Source: Mongoliitalea lutea
Lineage (GTDB): Bacteria; Bacteroidota; Bacteroidia; Cytophagales; Cyclobacteriaceae
NCBI RefSeq assembly: GCF_014652135.1
Contig: NZ_BMYF01000006.1
Coordinates: 144,162-208,161 of the forward strand
Length of the DNA stretch: 64,000 nt
Reading direction: 5' to 3'
The notes below the pieces were generated by a model. The model had not been told where the DNA came from. It did no database searches and saw only the letters and a program-made list of their open reading frames with translations. This document shows, piece after piece, positions 27,882-36,700 of this stretch. The translations under genes and the position numbers were made by a program. The number at the start of each line of letters is the position of its first letter. Position 1 is the stretch's first letter.

Positions 27882-29269
27882 ACATACAAAGCATCCATAG
27901 GGTCCATTTCTTAGGTATCGGTGGTATCGGTATGAGCGCTATTGCCCGGTGGTTTAACCATTTGGGTAAGGTGGTGACCGGCTATGACCGTACGCCTTCT
28001 GCCTTGACGGATGCCTTGGAATTGGAGGGTATGGCTATCAGCTTTGATGATTCAGAAGCAGCAATCCCATCAGCAATCAAGGAGGATAAGGGATCATGCC
28101 TGATCGTGTGGACTCCAGCGATTCCAAAAGATGCTGTTCAGTTGAATTATTTTCTTTCCAAAGGATATGCATTGCATAAGCGTGCAGAGGTATTGGGTTT
28201 TATCACAGCAGGGATCCCTACTGTAGCAGTGGCAGGAACACATGGTAAGACGACAACTTCATCCATGGTGGCTCATTTGCTCAAAGTGGGAGGAGTGAAT
28301 ATATCAGCATTTTTAGGTGGATTGACCCAGAATTATCAGAGCAATCTGATTCTTCCGGATCAAGACCTTTCCGAGCCTGTGATAGTCGTGGAGGCCGATG
28401 AGTTTGACCGATCCTTCCTTCATCTGCATCCAAATACAGCGGTGTTGACAAGCGTAGATCCGGACCATTTGGATATCTACGGAGATGGTCAGGAAATGCT
28501 TCAAGGATTTAAATCTTTTGCGTCGTTGATTCCAGCAAACGGGAAATTGTATATCAGCGAAGGGGCTTCTCAAAAGTTGCCTTTAGCAGGTTTCAAGGTT
28601 CAGGATATTCTGGTATATGGACTTGGAAAAGTTGGGTATGCGGCCAGCAATATCAAGCCTTTGCCGGTATCCTTTGTATTTGACTATAGCAATCCTCAGA
28701 CGGTTATTGAGGGCTTAGAATTGCATATGCCAGGCTATCACAATGTGGAAAATGCAGTAGCGGCCATTTCCATCGCCTTGGATTTTGGTATTTCAGAGGA
28801 AGCCGTAAGAGAAGGAATTGCTAGTTTCAGAGGGGTAAAGAGAAGATTTGAAATCTTGGTTCAAAAAGAAAACCAAGTATTTATAGATGATTATGCACAC
28901 CATCCGGAGGAAATCAAAGCTTTCCTCGGTTCTGTGAAGGCGATGTATCCTCAGTACAAGTTGACGGCTGTATTTCAGCCACACTTGTTTTCGCGCACGC
29001 GTGATTTTGCCAAGGACTTTTCCAAAAGTCTTTCATTGGCGGACCATGTGGTTTTGCTGGATATCTATCCGGCAAGGGAACTTCCAATGGAAGGAGTGAC
29101 ATCAGCCATGTTATTGGACGATATTTTGTCCGATCAAAAAACCTTACAAACGAAGGAAAATCTGATTCCTTACTTGGAACAGCATAGACCGGAAGTGTTG
29201 GTGACAATTGGGGCGGGAGATATTGATCGATTAGTGGAGCCATTAACCAAATTTATGCAAGAAGGATGA
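27878..29269 (+). CDS. murC: UDP-N-acetylmuramate:L-alanine ligase
   Basis: 463 aa. The N-terminal UDP-binding motif is FLGIGGIGMSAIARWF, the ATP loop VAGTHGKTTTSSMVAHLL is near residue 110, and the C-terminal domain has FIDDYAHHPEEIKAFL and VFQPHLFSRTRDF. It adds the first amino acid, L-alanine, to UDP-MurNAc. It overlaps ftsQ by 4 bp. Confidence 0.97.
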   Translation: MNIQSIHRVHFLGIGGIGMSAIARWFNHLGKVVTGYDRTPSALTDALELEGMAISFDDSEAAIPSAIKEDKGSCLIVWTPAIPKDAVQLNYFLSKGYALHKRAEVLGFITAGIPTVAVAGTHGKTTTSSMVAHLLKVGGVNISAFLGGLTQNYQSNLILPDQDLSEPVIVVEADEFDRSFLHLHPNTAVLTSVDPDHLDIYGDGQEMLQGFKSFASLIPANGKLYISEGASQKLPLAGFKVQDILVYGLGKVGYAASNIKPLPVSFVFDYSNPQTVIEGLELHMPGYHNVENAVAAISIALDFGISEEAVREGIASFRGVKRRFEILVQKENQVFIDDYAHHPEEIKAFLGSVKAMYPQYKLTAVFQPHLFSRTRDFAKDFSKSLSLADHVVLLDIYPARELPMEGVTSAMLLDDILSDQKTLQTKENLIPYLEQHRPEVLVTIGAGDIDRLVEPLTKFMQEG

Positions 29270-30021
29270 GCACAGGCATGAAGAAAATATTGGTTTTTGC
29301 TTTTGCAGCTAGCTTACTAGTCGCTTCCATCGCCTTGGTAGAAAAGAAAGAGGCGCGAAAGAAGTTGGCGGGCTTGGAAATCAATATTCAGGGAGTAAGT
29401 GATGTGTATTTTGTGGGTGAGGAAGAAATCAGAGATTTAGTTTTGGGTGAATTTCCCAATCTGAGATCAGGCCTTGCCATGCAAGAAGTCAGTTTGTATG
29501 CGATTGAGAAGAAAGTTTCCAGTCATCCTTTTGTGAAAAATGCGGAGGTATTTACAGATGTGAAGGGGAATGTGACGATTGATATCCAACAGCATGTGCC
29601 GATTGCGAGAATTGTAAAACCTATGGAGGCTGATGCTTACATCTCTGATGAGGGGTTGGTATTGCCTACCTCTTCCAAACATACCACTCGGGTGCTTTTA
29701 TTGTCTGGAAAATTTGCCGAGCAATTGACCCAAGAAGAGAATCTATTGGAGGCTTATCCTGCCATCATGAACTTGGTGAATTTCATCCAGGGTGATGATT
29801 TTTGGAGAGCGCAGATTCCTGAGATTGAGTTAGTCAAAGAAAAAGATATACGCTTGTATCAGCAAGTTGGACATCAAGTGATTGAGTTTGGTGATGCCAA
29901 TGATTTGGAGGAGAAGTTCCATAAAATCACCCTGCTATATGAGCAAATTCTTCCCAAAAAAGGCTGGGATGCCTACAACAAATTGAATGTGAAATTTAAG
30001 AATCAGATAGTTTGTGAGTAA
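29266..30021 (+). CDS. ftsQ: Cell division protein FtsQ/DivIB-like
   Basis: 251 aa. One N-terminal membrane helix (KILVFAFAASLLVASIALV), then a POTRA-like domain (about residues 38-105) and an FtsQ beta domain in the periplasm, ending RKF-free in LNVKFKNQIVCE. FtsQ is the hub that links early and late divisome proteins. Sequence conservation is low, so the call depends on topology, length and its place between murC and ftsA. Confidence 0.9.
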   Translation: MSTGMKKILVFAFAASLLVASIALVEKKEARKKLAGLEINIQGVSDVYFVGEEEIRDLVLGEFPNLRSGLAMQEVSLYAIEKKVSSHPFVKNAEVFTDVKGNVTIDIQQHVPIARIVKPMEADAYISDEGLVLPTSSKHTTRVLLLSGKFAEQLTQEENLLEAYPAIMNLVNFIQGDDFWRAQIPEIELVKEKDIRLYQQVGHQVIEFGDANDLEEKFHKITLLYEQILPKKGWDAYNKLNVKFKNQIVCE

Positions 30022-30032
30022 ATGTTGATGCT

Positions 30033-31355
30033 ATGGAAAACGATAAATTTATAGTTGGTTTAGACATCGGAACTACCAAGATATGCGCTGTGGTAGGCCG
30101 AAAGAATGAGTTTGGCAAGCTAGAAGTCTTGGGTATGGGCAAGGCTGTTTCCGATGGAGTCATCCGTGGGATAGTTACCAATATTGACAAAACTGTAAAT
30201 GCTATTCAAAAGGCTGTTGCAGACGCGAGCGATATGGCGGAAGTCGATATCGGTAACGTGATCGTAGGGATTGCGGGACAGCATATCAAGAGCACCATTC
30301 ACCATGGCAGCATTATCCGTGCAAACTACGATGAGGAAATTACTGTAGAGGATGTGCATAGGCTATCCAGCGATATGGAAAATATCGTCGTACCTCCTGG
30401 TAATAGCATCATCCATGTCATGCCTCAGGATTATACCGTGGACTACGAACCGGGTATCAAAGATCCTGTAGGAATGTCTGGATCCCGATTGGAGGCTGAC
30501 TTTCACATCATCACTGCACAAACTACCGCTATCAATAATATCAATAGATGCGTCAGAAGAGCTGATTTGTATTCTAAAGAATTGATTTTAGAGCCATTGG
30601 CAAGTTCTTTGGCTGTTCTAAGCGATTTGGACAAGGAAGCAGGCGTATGCTTGGTTGATATAGGAGGCGGAACTACTGATATCGCTATTTTCCATGATGG
30701 CATTATCCGTCACACAGCTGTGATTCCTTTGGGTGGAAATATCATCACCACGGATATCAAGGAAGGCTGCATGGTTTTGCATAATCAGGCAGAGTTGTTA
30801 AAAACCAAATTTGGTAGAGCTATCCCAGAGGAAGCCAATCCAAATGAAATTGTTTCCATCCCAGGTTTGCGCAATAGACCACCGAAAGAGATCTCTATAA
30901 AAAACCTGGCAAGCATTATCCAAGCGCGTATGGAAGAGATCATCGAGTACGTTCAAAGCGAACTAGTAGCCAGTGGATACTATAAGAAATTGGCAGGTGG
31001 TATTGTATTGACTGGAGGAGGGTCTCAATTGCAGGGAGTGGCGCAGCTTTTTGAATACTTGACAGGCTTAGATACACGTATTGGTTACCCTAATGAACAC
31101 TTAGGTAAATGCAAAGTAGAAGAAATCAAAAGTCCAATGTATGCAACTTCTGTTGGGCTAGTACTTGCTGGTTTCAAGTCTTTTGATGATCGGGAAGATT
31201 ACTACAAGCAAAAACAAGGAGAAGATAAACGGTTAAATCAATCAGGTAGTAAAAAGGGGAAGCCTTCCACTCCATCGGGAAGTAATATCCTACTTACTAT
31301 CAAAAATAAATTGAAAGACATTATTATCAGCGATATACCTGATAATAGTTACTAG
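30033..31355 (+). CDS. ftsA: Cell division protein FtsA
   Basis: 440 aa, actin-like fold. Phosphate-1 loop FIVGLDIGTTKICAVVG, the 1C insertion domain SHS2 region around residues 80-160, phosphate-2 CLVDIGGGTTDIAIF and the adenosine motif GGIVLTGGGSQLQGVAQLF. A linker of about 50 residues leads to a C-terminal helix (LLTIKNKLKDIIISD), which fits the amphipathic membrane-targeting helix. It tethers FtsZ to the membrane. 99 bp separate it from ftsZ. Confidence 0.96.
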   Translation: MENDKFIVGLDIGTTKICAVVGRKNEFGKLEVLGMGKAVSDGVIRGIVTNIDKTVNAIQKAVADASDMAEVDIGNVIVGIAGQHIKSTIHHGSIIRANYDEEITVEDVHRLSSDMENIVVPPGNSIIHVMPQDYTVDYEPGIKDPVGMSGSRLEADFHIITAQTTAINNINRCVRRADLYSKELILEPLASSLAVLSDLDKEAGVCLVDIGGGTTDIAIFHDGIIRHTAVIPLGGNIITTDIKEGCMVLHNQAELLKTKFGRAIPEEANPNEIVSIPGLRNRPPKEISIKNLASIIQARMEEIIEYVQSELVASGYYKKLAGGIVLTGGGSQLQGVAQLFEYLTGLDTRIGYPNEHLGKCKVEEIKSPMYATSVGLVLAGFKSFDDREDYYKQKQGEDKRLNQSGSKKGKPSTPSGSNILLTIKNKLKDIIISDIPDNSY

Positions 31356-31357
31356 GG

Positions 31358-31396
31358 CTTATCATATTGAGGGAGATGATAAGTAATACTTTTCAT
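31358..31396. promoter_or_regulatory. Hairpin and possible promoter between ftsA and ftsZ
   Basis: An 8-bp inverted repeat CTTATCAT / ATGATAAG (31358-31365, 31376-31383) is followed by TACTTTTC at about 31387, one base off a TAnnTTTG box. This is the only sizeable gap in the cluster after mraZ, so ftsZ could have its own promoter and the hairpin could be an operator or a processing site. Weak evidence. Confidence 0.35.
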
Positions 31397-31454
31397 TTCC
31401 TTTTTCTTAAGCTGAAAAATGAAAATAGAAATATTCACCAACAAACACCATTAA

Positions 31455-33098
31455 ATGTCAGATAACATGAAAGATTACAAATTTGATCTTCCTAAAAATC
31501 ACAAATCAATTATCAAGGTAATTGGCGTAGGAGGAGGTGGTTCCAATGCAGTGAACCATATGTACAACCAAGGTATCAAGGATGTGGAATTCGTTGTAGT
31601 AAACACGGATGCTCAGGCCTTGAAAAGTAGCCCTGTTCCATTGAGACTTCAGCTGGGAGCCAACCTCACGGAAGGTTTGGGTGCAGGAGCAAATCCTGAA
31701 AAAGGTAAAAATGCAGCTTTAGAAAGCAAAGAAGATATTCGTGAGTTGCTTTCAGATAATACTAAGATGGTTTTCATTACCGCTGGTATGGGTGGTGGTA
31801 CCGGTACGGGTGCTGCTCCGGTCATAGCTAAAATCGCCAAGGATATGGATATTCTGACGGTAGGAATTGTGACTGCGCCGTTTATGTTTGAAGGAAGGAA
31901 AAAAATGATCGCTGCACAGCAGGGAATTGAATCTCTTCGTGAAAACTGCGATACTGTATTGGTTATTTTGAACGACAAATTGAGAGAAATCTACGGAAAT
32001 CTTGCCATCCGTTCGGCATTTGCGAAGGCTGATAACGTATTGACTACTGCCGCTAAATCCATTGCCGAAATCATCACGATCCATCAGGATGTAAACGTGG
32101 ATTTCGAAGATGTGAAAACAGTTATGAAAGACGCAGGTGCTGCGGTAATGGGTTCTGCTACGGAGGAAGGCGAAGGCCGTGCTATTCGTTCGGCTGAAAA
32201 AGCAATAGCTTCTCCATTGTTGAACAATGTGGATATCAAAGGAGCGCAAAAGATTTTGCTTTCCATTATGTCTGGTGAAGATGATGAACTTTCTATGGAC
32301 GAGTTAAGTGAAATCACTGAATACATTCAGGAAAGAGCTGGAGATGAAGCAGAAGTCATTTTTGGTCAAGGTATAGATCAAGACCTAGGTAAAGCTATTC
32401 GGGTAACAGTTATTGCTACTGGATTTGAAATGGATAAATTGACAACTGCGTCACCTGCCAAAAGCACTAAGCCTGTAGCAGAACAGGAGCCTGCCGATAA
32501 TCAAAAGCCTGAGAGCTTCAAAGTGATTGATTTAGAGTCGGGAAAAGCAAAGCAAGTAGAGGAAGAAATTCAGCCTGTTGGGCAGATGCTTACACTTACG
32601 TTTGAAAAGCCCATTTTTACAGTAGCAAATGATGTAAAAAAGGAAGAAGAAGGCCCTATTCAGAAAGAAGAAGATGCCGAAGTCAACACTCCTAGTTATG
32701 AGTTTACTGAGCCTGAAATCAAAAAAGTAGACTTGGAACTTCCTAAAGCACCTGCTTATGAATATGAGGTTAAGCCAGTACATGAGCAGTCAAAAGTTGA
32801 GGCTAAAGTTAAAGAAGAAGAGCCTAAACCTTCCTATGGCAATGATTATTATGAAGAAATGAAGAAAAAGGCAATTCAAAGAGCACATGAGCGATTTGAA
32901 AAGCTGAAGAGCTTGAAAAACTATGGACAGAACCCTGAAGAATATAAAGAAAGTTTGGAGACTCCAGCTTATCTGCGGAAACAAGTAAAACTTTCTGATG
33001 TTCAGCATTCCTCTGAAAGGCAAGTATCTAGATTTAATTTAAGTGACGATAATGAAATCTTGAGAAACAATAAGTTTCTCCACGATAATGTTGATTGA
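31455..33098 (+). CDS. ftsZ: Cell division GTPase FtsZ
   Basis: 547 aa, clearly longer than the usual 380-400. The tubulin-like GTPase core (residues 15-330) has GVGGGGSNAVNHMY, the signature loop FITAGMGGGTGTGAAPVIA and the T7 synergy loop NVDFEDVKTVMKDAG. Beyond it lies a linker of about 170 residues rich in Glu, Lys and Pro, then a C-terminal segment with LSDVQHSSERQVSRFNLSDD and ending FLHDNVD. FtsZ builds the division ring. Long C-terminal linkers are known in Bacteroidota FtsZ. Confidence 0.97.
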   Translation: MSDNMKDYKFDLPKNHKSIIKVIGVGGGGSNAVNHMYNQGIKDVEFVVVNTDAQALKSSPVPLRLQLGANLTEGLGAGANPEKGKNAALESKEDIRELLSDNTKMVFITAGMGGGTGTGAAPVIAKIAKDMDILTVGIVTAPFMFEGRKKMIAAQQGIESLRENCDTVLVILNDKLREIYGNLAIRSAFAKADNVLTTAAKSIAEIITIHQDVNVDFEDVKTVMKDAGAAVMGSATEEGEGRAIRSAEKAIASPLLNNVDIKGAQKILLSIMSGEDDELSMDELSEITEYIQERAGDEAEVIFGQGIDQDLGKAIRVTVIATGFEMDKLTTASPAKSTKPVAEQEPADNQKPESFKVIDLESGKAKQVEEEIQPVGQMLTLTFEKPIFTVANDVKKEEEGPIQKEEDAEVNTPSYEFTEPEIKKVDLELPKAPAYEYEVKPVHEQSKVEAKVKEEEPKPSYGNDYYEEMKKKAIQRAHERFEKLKSLKNYGQNPEEYKESLETPAYLRKQVKLSDVQHSSERQVSRFNLSDDNEILRNNKFLHDNVD

Positions 33099-33635
33099 TT
33101 AGAAATCAATCAACATTTCCGCTTGGGACAGAAGTAATTCCATGTACAGCCTGTTGGTGAGCAGGTTATCTGACATATTTTCCTCAATCTTAGCTAGCTT
33201 TGGTTTGAGGGGAAGTACATGCATCCCCAAGTAATGGAAGATGTCGGTGAGGTGGCTCAATGCGATGCCACCCCCGCCAACTCCAGAGGATAATCCCACC
33301 AAAGCACATTTTTTATCACGGAAGTGGTTGGGATAATTCATGCCATCAATAAAGGTCTTCAATACGCCTGGAAAAGAGCCATTGTATTCGGGAACGATAA
33401 AAACAAATTTTTCACCTTCTTTCACCCGATCATGAAAGGCATTGAAAGCAGGATTTTTTCCATTGTTTTGATACAATGCAGAAAAAGCAAAATCATGCGG
33501 CAGCTCATTCAATTCCAAAATTTCTGACGATTCTCCTAGCTTCTGTAGGTTATTTTGATACATCAACGCTAACTGCTTGGATAGAGGATGAGGCCGATTG
33601 GTGCCTACAATGATTTTGATGATAGATTTTTCCAT
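33099..33635 (-). CDS. NAD(P)H-dependent FMN reductase (flavodoxin-like)
   Basis: 178 aa. The N-terminus IIVGTNRPHPLSKQLALMYQ is the phosphate-binding opening of FMN_red proteins, and FIVPEYNGSFPGVLKTFIDG is the family's second signature near residue 80. It is a cytoplasmic flavoprotein that reduces FMN, quinones or azo compounds. It converges tail to tail with ftsZ with no gap. The physiological substrate is unknown. Confidence 0.9.
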   Translation of the reverse strand: MEKSIIKIIVGTNRPHPLSKQLALMYQNNLQKLGESSEILELNELPHDFAFSALYQNNGKNPAFNAFHDRVKEGEKFVFIVPEYNGSFPGVLKTFIDGMNYPNHFRDKKCALVGLSSGVGGGGIALSHLTDIFHYLGMHVLPLKPKLAKIEENMSDNLLTNRLYMELLLSQAEMLIDF

Positions 33636-33710
33636 AGGATGAATACAAAGAAACGTTCAAAATGGTTTAAACATAAATGATTTTCTTATTTTGGAAAAAA
33701 ATTCAAATAC

Positions 33711-34547
33711 ATGAGAGCAGAAGCCCAAATAGATTATTTAGAGCAAATAAATCATGCTACTAAATATATACAGGAAATTTACCAGAGTAATATAGATATA
33801 GGAATCATATTAGGTACGGGGTTGGGTCAGTTGATCCAAAATATACAGGTGGAACACGAGATTCCCTATGAAAATATCCCGTTCTTTCCGGTGTCTACTG
33901 TTGAAAGTCATAAAGGGAAATTAATTATTGGCCGCTTATCAGGCAAACAAGTCATCGCTATGCAAGGACGTTTTCATTATTATGAAGGCTACTCAATGAA
34001 AGAAGTGACTTTTCCTGTCCGCGTCTTGAAAATGTTAGGAGTAAATACAATGATTGTTTCTAATGCAGCAGGAGGCCTTGATCCAGTTTATTCTGTTGGT
34101 GATTTAATGATATTAAATGATCATATTGATCTATTTCCTGAAAATCCATTAAGAGGTAAGAATTTGGACACTTTAGGAGTTCGATTTCCTGATATGAGTG
34201 AGCCTTACAGTCATCGAATGATCGATATAGCAACAGCAGTTGCAAAGGAAGAGGCTATTCATGTCAATGTAGGTGTCTATGCAGCTGTTCAAGGCCCTAA
34301 TCTAGAAACTAGGGCTGAATACAAGTATTTAAGAACTATTGGAGCGGATGCAGTTGGAATGAGTACGGTTCCTGAGGTTATTGTTGGCAGACATATGGAG
34401 ATGGAGATTTTTGCAGTTTCAGCTATTACAGACTTATGTTCTCCAGGGAATATTAAAAAAGTATCCATTGCTGAAGTGCTTGCTGCAGCTGCAATTGCTG
34501 AGCCAAAATTATCTAAAGTAATAAGAGGGTTAGTAGAGCGATTATGA
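33711..34547 (+). CDS. Purine nucleoside phosphorylase
   Basis: 278 aa. Family signatures: GIILGTGLGQL (phosphate loop), the VSTVESHKGKLIIGRLSGK stretch, AMQGRFHYYEGYSMKEVTFPVRV, VSNAAGGLDP and GPNLETRAEYKYLRTIGADAVGMSTVPE. This is the trimeric type I/PNP-I class, which cleaves inosine and guanosine with phosphate in purine salvage. It is divergent from the FMN reductase, 75 bp away. Codons lean more to A/T than in its neighbours. Confidence 0.95.
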   Translation: MRAEAQIDYLEQINHATKYIQEIYQSNIDIGIILGTGLGQLIQNIQVEHEIPYENIPFFPVSTVESHKGKLIIGRLSGKQVIAMQGRFHYYEGYSMKEVTFPVRVLKMLGVNTMIVSNAAGGLDPVYSVGDLMILNDHIDLFPENPLRGKNLDTLGVRFPDMSEPYSHRMIDIATAVAKEEAIHVNVGVYAAVQGPNLETRAEYKYLRTIGADAVGMSTVPEVIVGRHMEMEIFAVSAITDLCSPGNIKKVSIAEVLAAAAIAEPKLSKVIRGLVERL

Positions 34548-34611
34548 ATTGATTCTAAGTTTAATAATACACATGAATGGATTAACAAATAATTTCCTAG
34601 CTTTCCAAATT

Positions 34612-35889
34612 ATGAGTCGATGGCTAATTTTAACTTTTCTTGTAGTTACACATGCTCCTTTGCTTTTAGCCCAAAAGATTGAGCCTATATACACGCAGAA
34701 AGTTCAAGAACTGGTAAAAGATACCCGAGTCCAAGAGGCTTTTGCGTATATCCATGAGATTGATGCGCAGACCATAGTCGATATGATTACCTTGACGGAG
34801 ATTGAATCTCCTTCTTTTCATGAGGCGGCCAAAGGGAAAGTGTTTATGGAGATGTTGCGTCAAGCAGGCGCAGATGAGGTGTGGACGGATGAAGTCGGAA
34901 ATGTGATTGCTTTGAGAAAAGGAACAAACTCCTCCAAAACCATTTTGGTGGAGGGACACTTGGATACGGTTTTTCCATTTGGTACGGATGTGAGCGTTAA
35001 GCAAAGAGGTGATACGCTATTTGCACCAGGTATTTCGGATGCCAACCGTGCTTTAGCTGTGGTGGTGGCCTTGCTTAATACTATGCATGAGAAAGATATT
35101 CGAACTACCCATGATATTTGGTTTGCTGGTACGGTAGGGGAAGAAGGATTAGGTGATTTGTTGGGAATGAAGCATTTATTTAGAGAGGGAGCACATCCCT
35201 TGGCTGCACATATTGCCATCGATGGTGGCGCAGTGGAGGATATTGTTAATGCGGGAATAGGGTCTATCCGTTACAAAGTTACGTTTAAAGGACCTGGAGG
35301 ACATTCTTATGGCGCCTTTGGTATTGGAAATCCTCATAATGCCTTGGCGAAAGCAGTGGCAGCATTTGTTCCTCAAGCCGATGCTTTTACCAAATCTGGC
35401 CCAAAGACTACTTACAGCGTCTCAGTTTTGGGAGGAGGGACTTCGGTCAATTCAATCCCTTACGAATCGTGGATGTTGGTTGATATGCGCTCCGAAAGTC
35501 AGGAACGCTTGCAAGGAATCAATCAGCTGTTTTTACAAGCCATGGAAGAAGGGTTGAAACAGGAAAATGAGATCATCCGCAGAGGAGCGCCTATAACACT
35601 CCAAGTGGAAAAAGTTGGAGATAGACCTTCTGGTACAGCAGACCCAAGTTCGGAACTCATCCAACAGGTCATGGCAGCCGCAAAATTCCTTTCTGGAAAT
35701 GATCCGGTACTCAGTGCAGGTTCTACGAATGCGAATATTGCCTTTTCCAAGGGTGTTCCTGCCGTAACCATTGGGCGGGGTGGAATCGGAGGAGGTGTAC
35801 ATAGTCTGGATGAATTTTGGATCAATAAAGATGGATACTTGGCTATTCAGCATGCTTTGTTGTTGATTTTGATGCAGGGAGGATTTTAG
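34612..35889 (+). CDS. Secreted M20-family metallopeptidase
   Basis: 425 aa from the ATG at 34612, which places a proper signal peptide (WLILTFLVVTHAPLLLAQ) at the N-terminus; the frame is open further up, to 34549. M20 zinc-site motifs: VEGHLDTVFPFG, SDANRALAVVVALL (in place of the usual DxK region), FAGTVGEEGLGDLLG with the Glu-Glu pair, and GGGVHSLDEFW. The dimerisation insert is in the middle (GPGGHSYGAFG). It probably trims peptides in the periplasm. Substrate unknown. Confidence 0.9.
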   Translation: MSRWLILTFLVVTHAPLLLAQKIEPIYTQKVQELVKDTRVQEAFAYIHEIDAQTIVDMITLTEIESPSFHEAAKGKVFMEMLRQAGADEVWTDEVGNVIALRKGTNSSKTILVEGHLDTVFPFGTDVSVKQRGDTLFAPGISDANRALAVVVALLNTMHEKDIRTTHDIWFAGTVGEEGLGDLLGMKHLFREGAHPLAAHIAIDGGAVEDIVNAGIGSIRYKVTFKGPGGHSYGAFGIGNPHNALAKAVAAFVPQADAFTKSGPKTTYSVSVLGGGTSVNSIPYESWMLVDMRSESQERLQGINQLFLQAMEEGLKQENEIIRRGAPITLQVEKVGDRPSGTADPSSELIQQVMAAAKFLSGNDPVLSAGSTNANIAFSKGVPAVTIGRGGIGGGVHSLDEFWINKDGYLAIQHALLLILMQGGF

Positions 35890-36118
35890 TAGGCTCGCAG
35901 AAGGCGCCGAATACGCGGAAAATTTTGGAAGGAAGGTTGGCTGTGTCAGCTTTTCTTCATTTGGTTGAAATTGAGAAAGTTTACTGGTTTTGGTAATTCA
36001 TAGATGCTTTTTTTTTGGTATTTTGGGTAACTATTTTAATTAGAATAGCTTAGAAGTGGCAGATGAAAAGTTAAAAATCTATAATCTCTCTTTTTGCCCA
36101 AAAAATCTGAAAGGTTTC
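35890..36118. other. Intergenic DNA with a dispersed short repeat
   Basis: No gene seen. CTCGCAGAAGGCGC at 35894-35907 recurs at 40929-40942 with similar flanking bases (25 of 29 identical), in the same orientation. The two copies bracket the accessory block between the M20 peptidase and the GroES-like gene. Confidence 0.5.
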
Positions 36119-36292
36119 ATGAAGAAAAAAGGCTAAAATTTCCCTGTCAGTGAAATTACGAATGATATGACCGAAGGGTTAGGTATCCAAGGTTACCTCA
36201 CCAAAATGCTGATATCCCCCGAAGGAAATTATGTAATTATTTCCTTTGGCTTGGATTGGCAGAGTTTTTTGAGGAATTATGTATTGTTATGA
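36119..36292 (+). pseudogene. Remnant of a redoxin gene 3' end
   Basis: Read in frame, this stretch gives NFPVSEITNDM, GIQGYLTKMLISPEGNY and LDWQSFLRNYVLL before a TGA, matching the last 60 residues of the intact redoxin gene at 36701-38041 at roughly 60% identity. A TAA sits at 36134-36136 where the intact gene has a Tyr codon. Nothing of the thioredoxin domain core or the N-terminus is left. The same hairpin repeat follows both gene ends, so gene tail and repeat were duplicated together. Confidence 0.8.
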
Positions 36293-36302
36293 GTAATGAG
36301 TG

Positions 36303-36600
36303 CTGCCCCTTCAGGGCAGATTAAGTGAATTGGATACCTTTAGCCACGGGTCGAGACCCGTGGTTACTGTTTTGTTGCCCTTTCAGGGCAGGAGGTGGAA
36401 CGGTTGAATCATAGTGAGTATATTGAATTATCTTTTCAGGGCAGAGTGAATGTTTGTAAAAATTGCAATCTTTTTAGGGCAGGGTTTTTGTACTTAGTTT
36501 AGTATTGAAGAGACCTTGCTTTCATCGGGTTCTAGGGTTAAAGATAGTAATTAGGATCTACCAATGGACTGTAAATCCCAAGTTGCTTTTCACTGAAATC
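36303..36600. repeat. Hairpin repeat unit 0
   Basis: Three palindromes in fixed order: P1 CTGCCCCTTCAGGGCAG (36303-36319), P2 CCACGGGTC-GA-GACCCGTGG (36344-36363), P3 TGCCCTTTCAGGGCA (36376-36390). A right-end segment (36431-36600) is also found after unit 4 at 39781-39949. The unit starts 11 bp after the redoxin remnant. From 36601 to 36700 nothing is recognised except the leader of the next gene. Confidence 0.85.
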
Positions 36601-36700
36601 CCAAAATTTGTTTCAGGTTTCCAAAACTTAGAAAACTAATCTATCGTGTATAAATCAATTTTAAGAAATTGTTTTTTAGGTAATTGATAATGGTATATGT

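Noticed and set aside
33711..34547. Purine nucleoside phosphorylase as a recent transfer because of A/T-rich codons
   Set aside because: The bias is mild, the gene is a normal core enzyme, and there are no mobile traces beside it.
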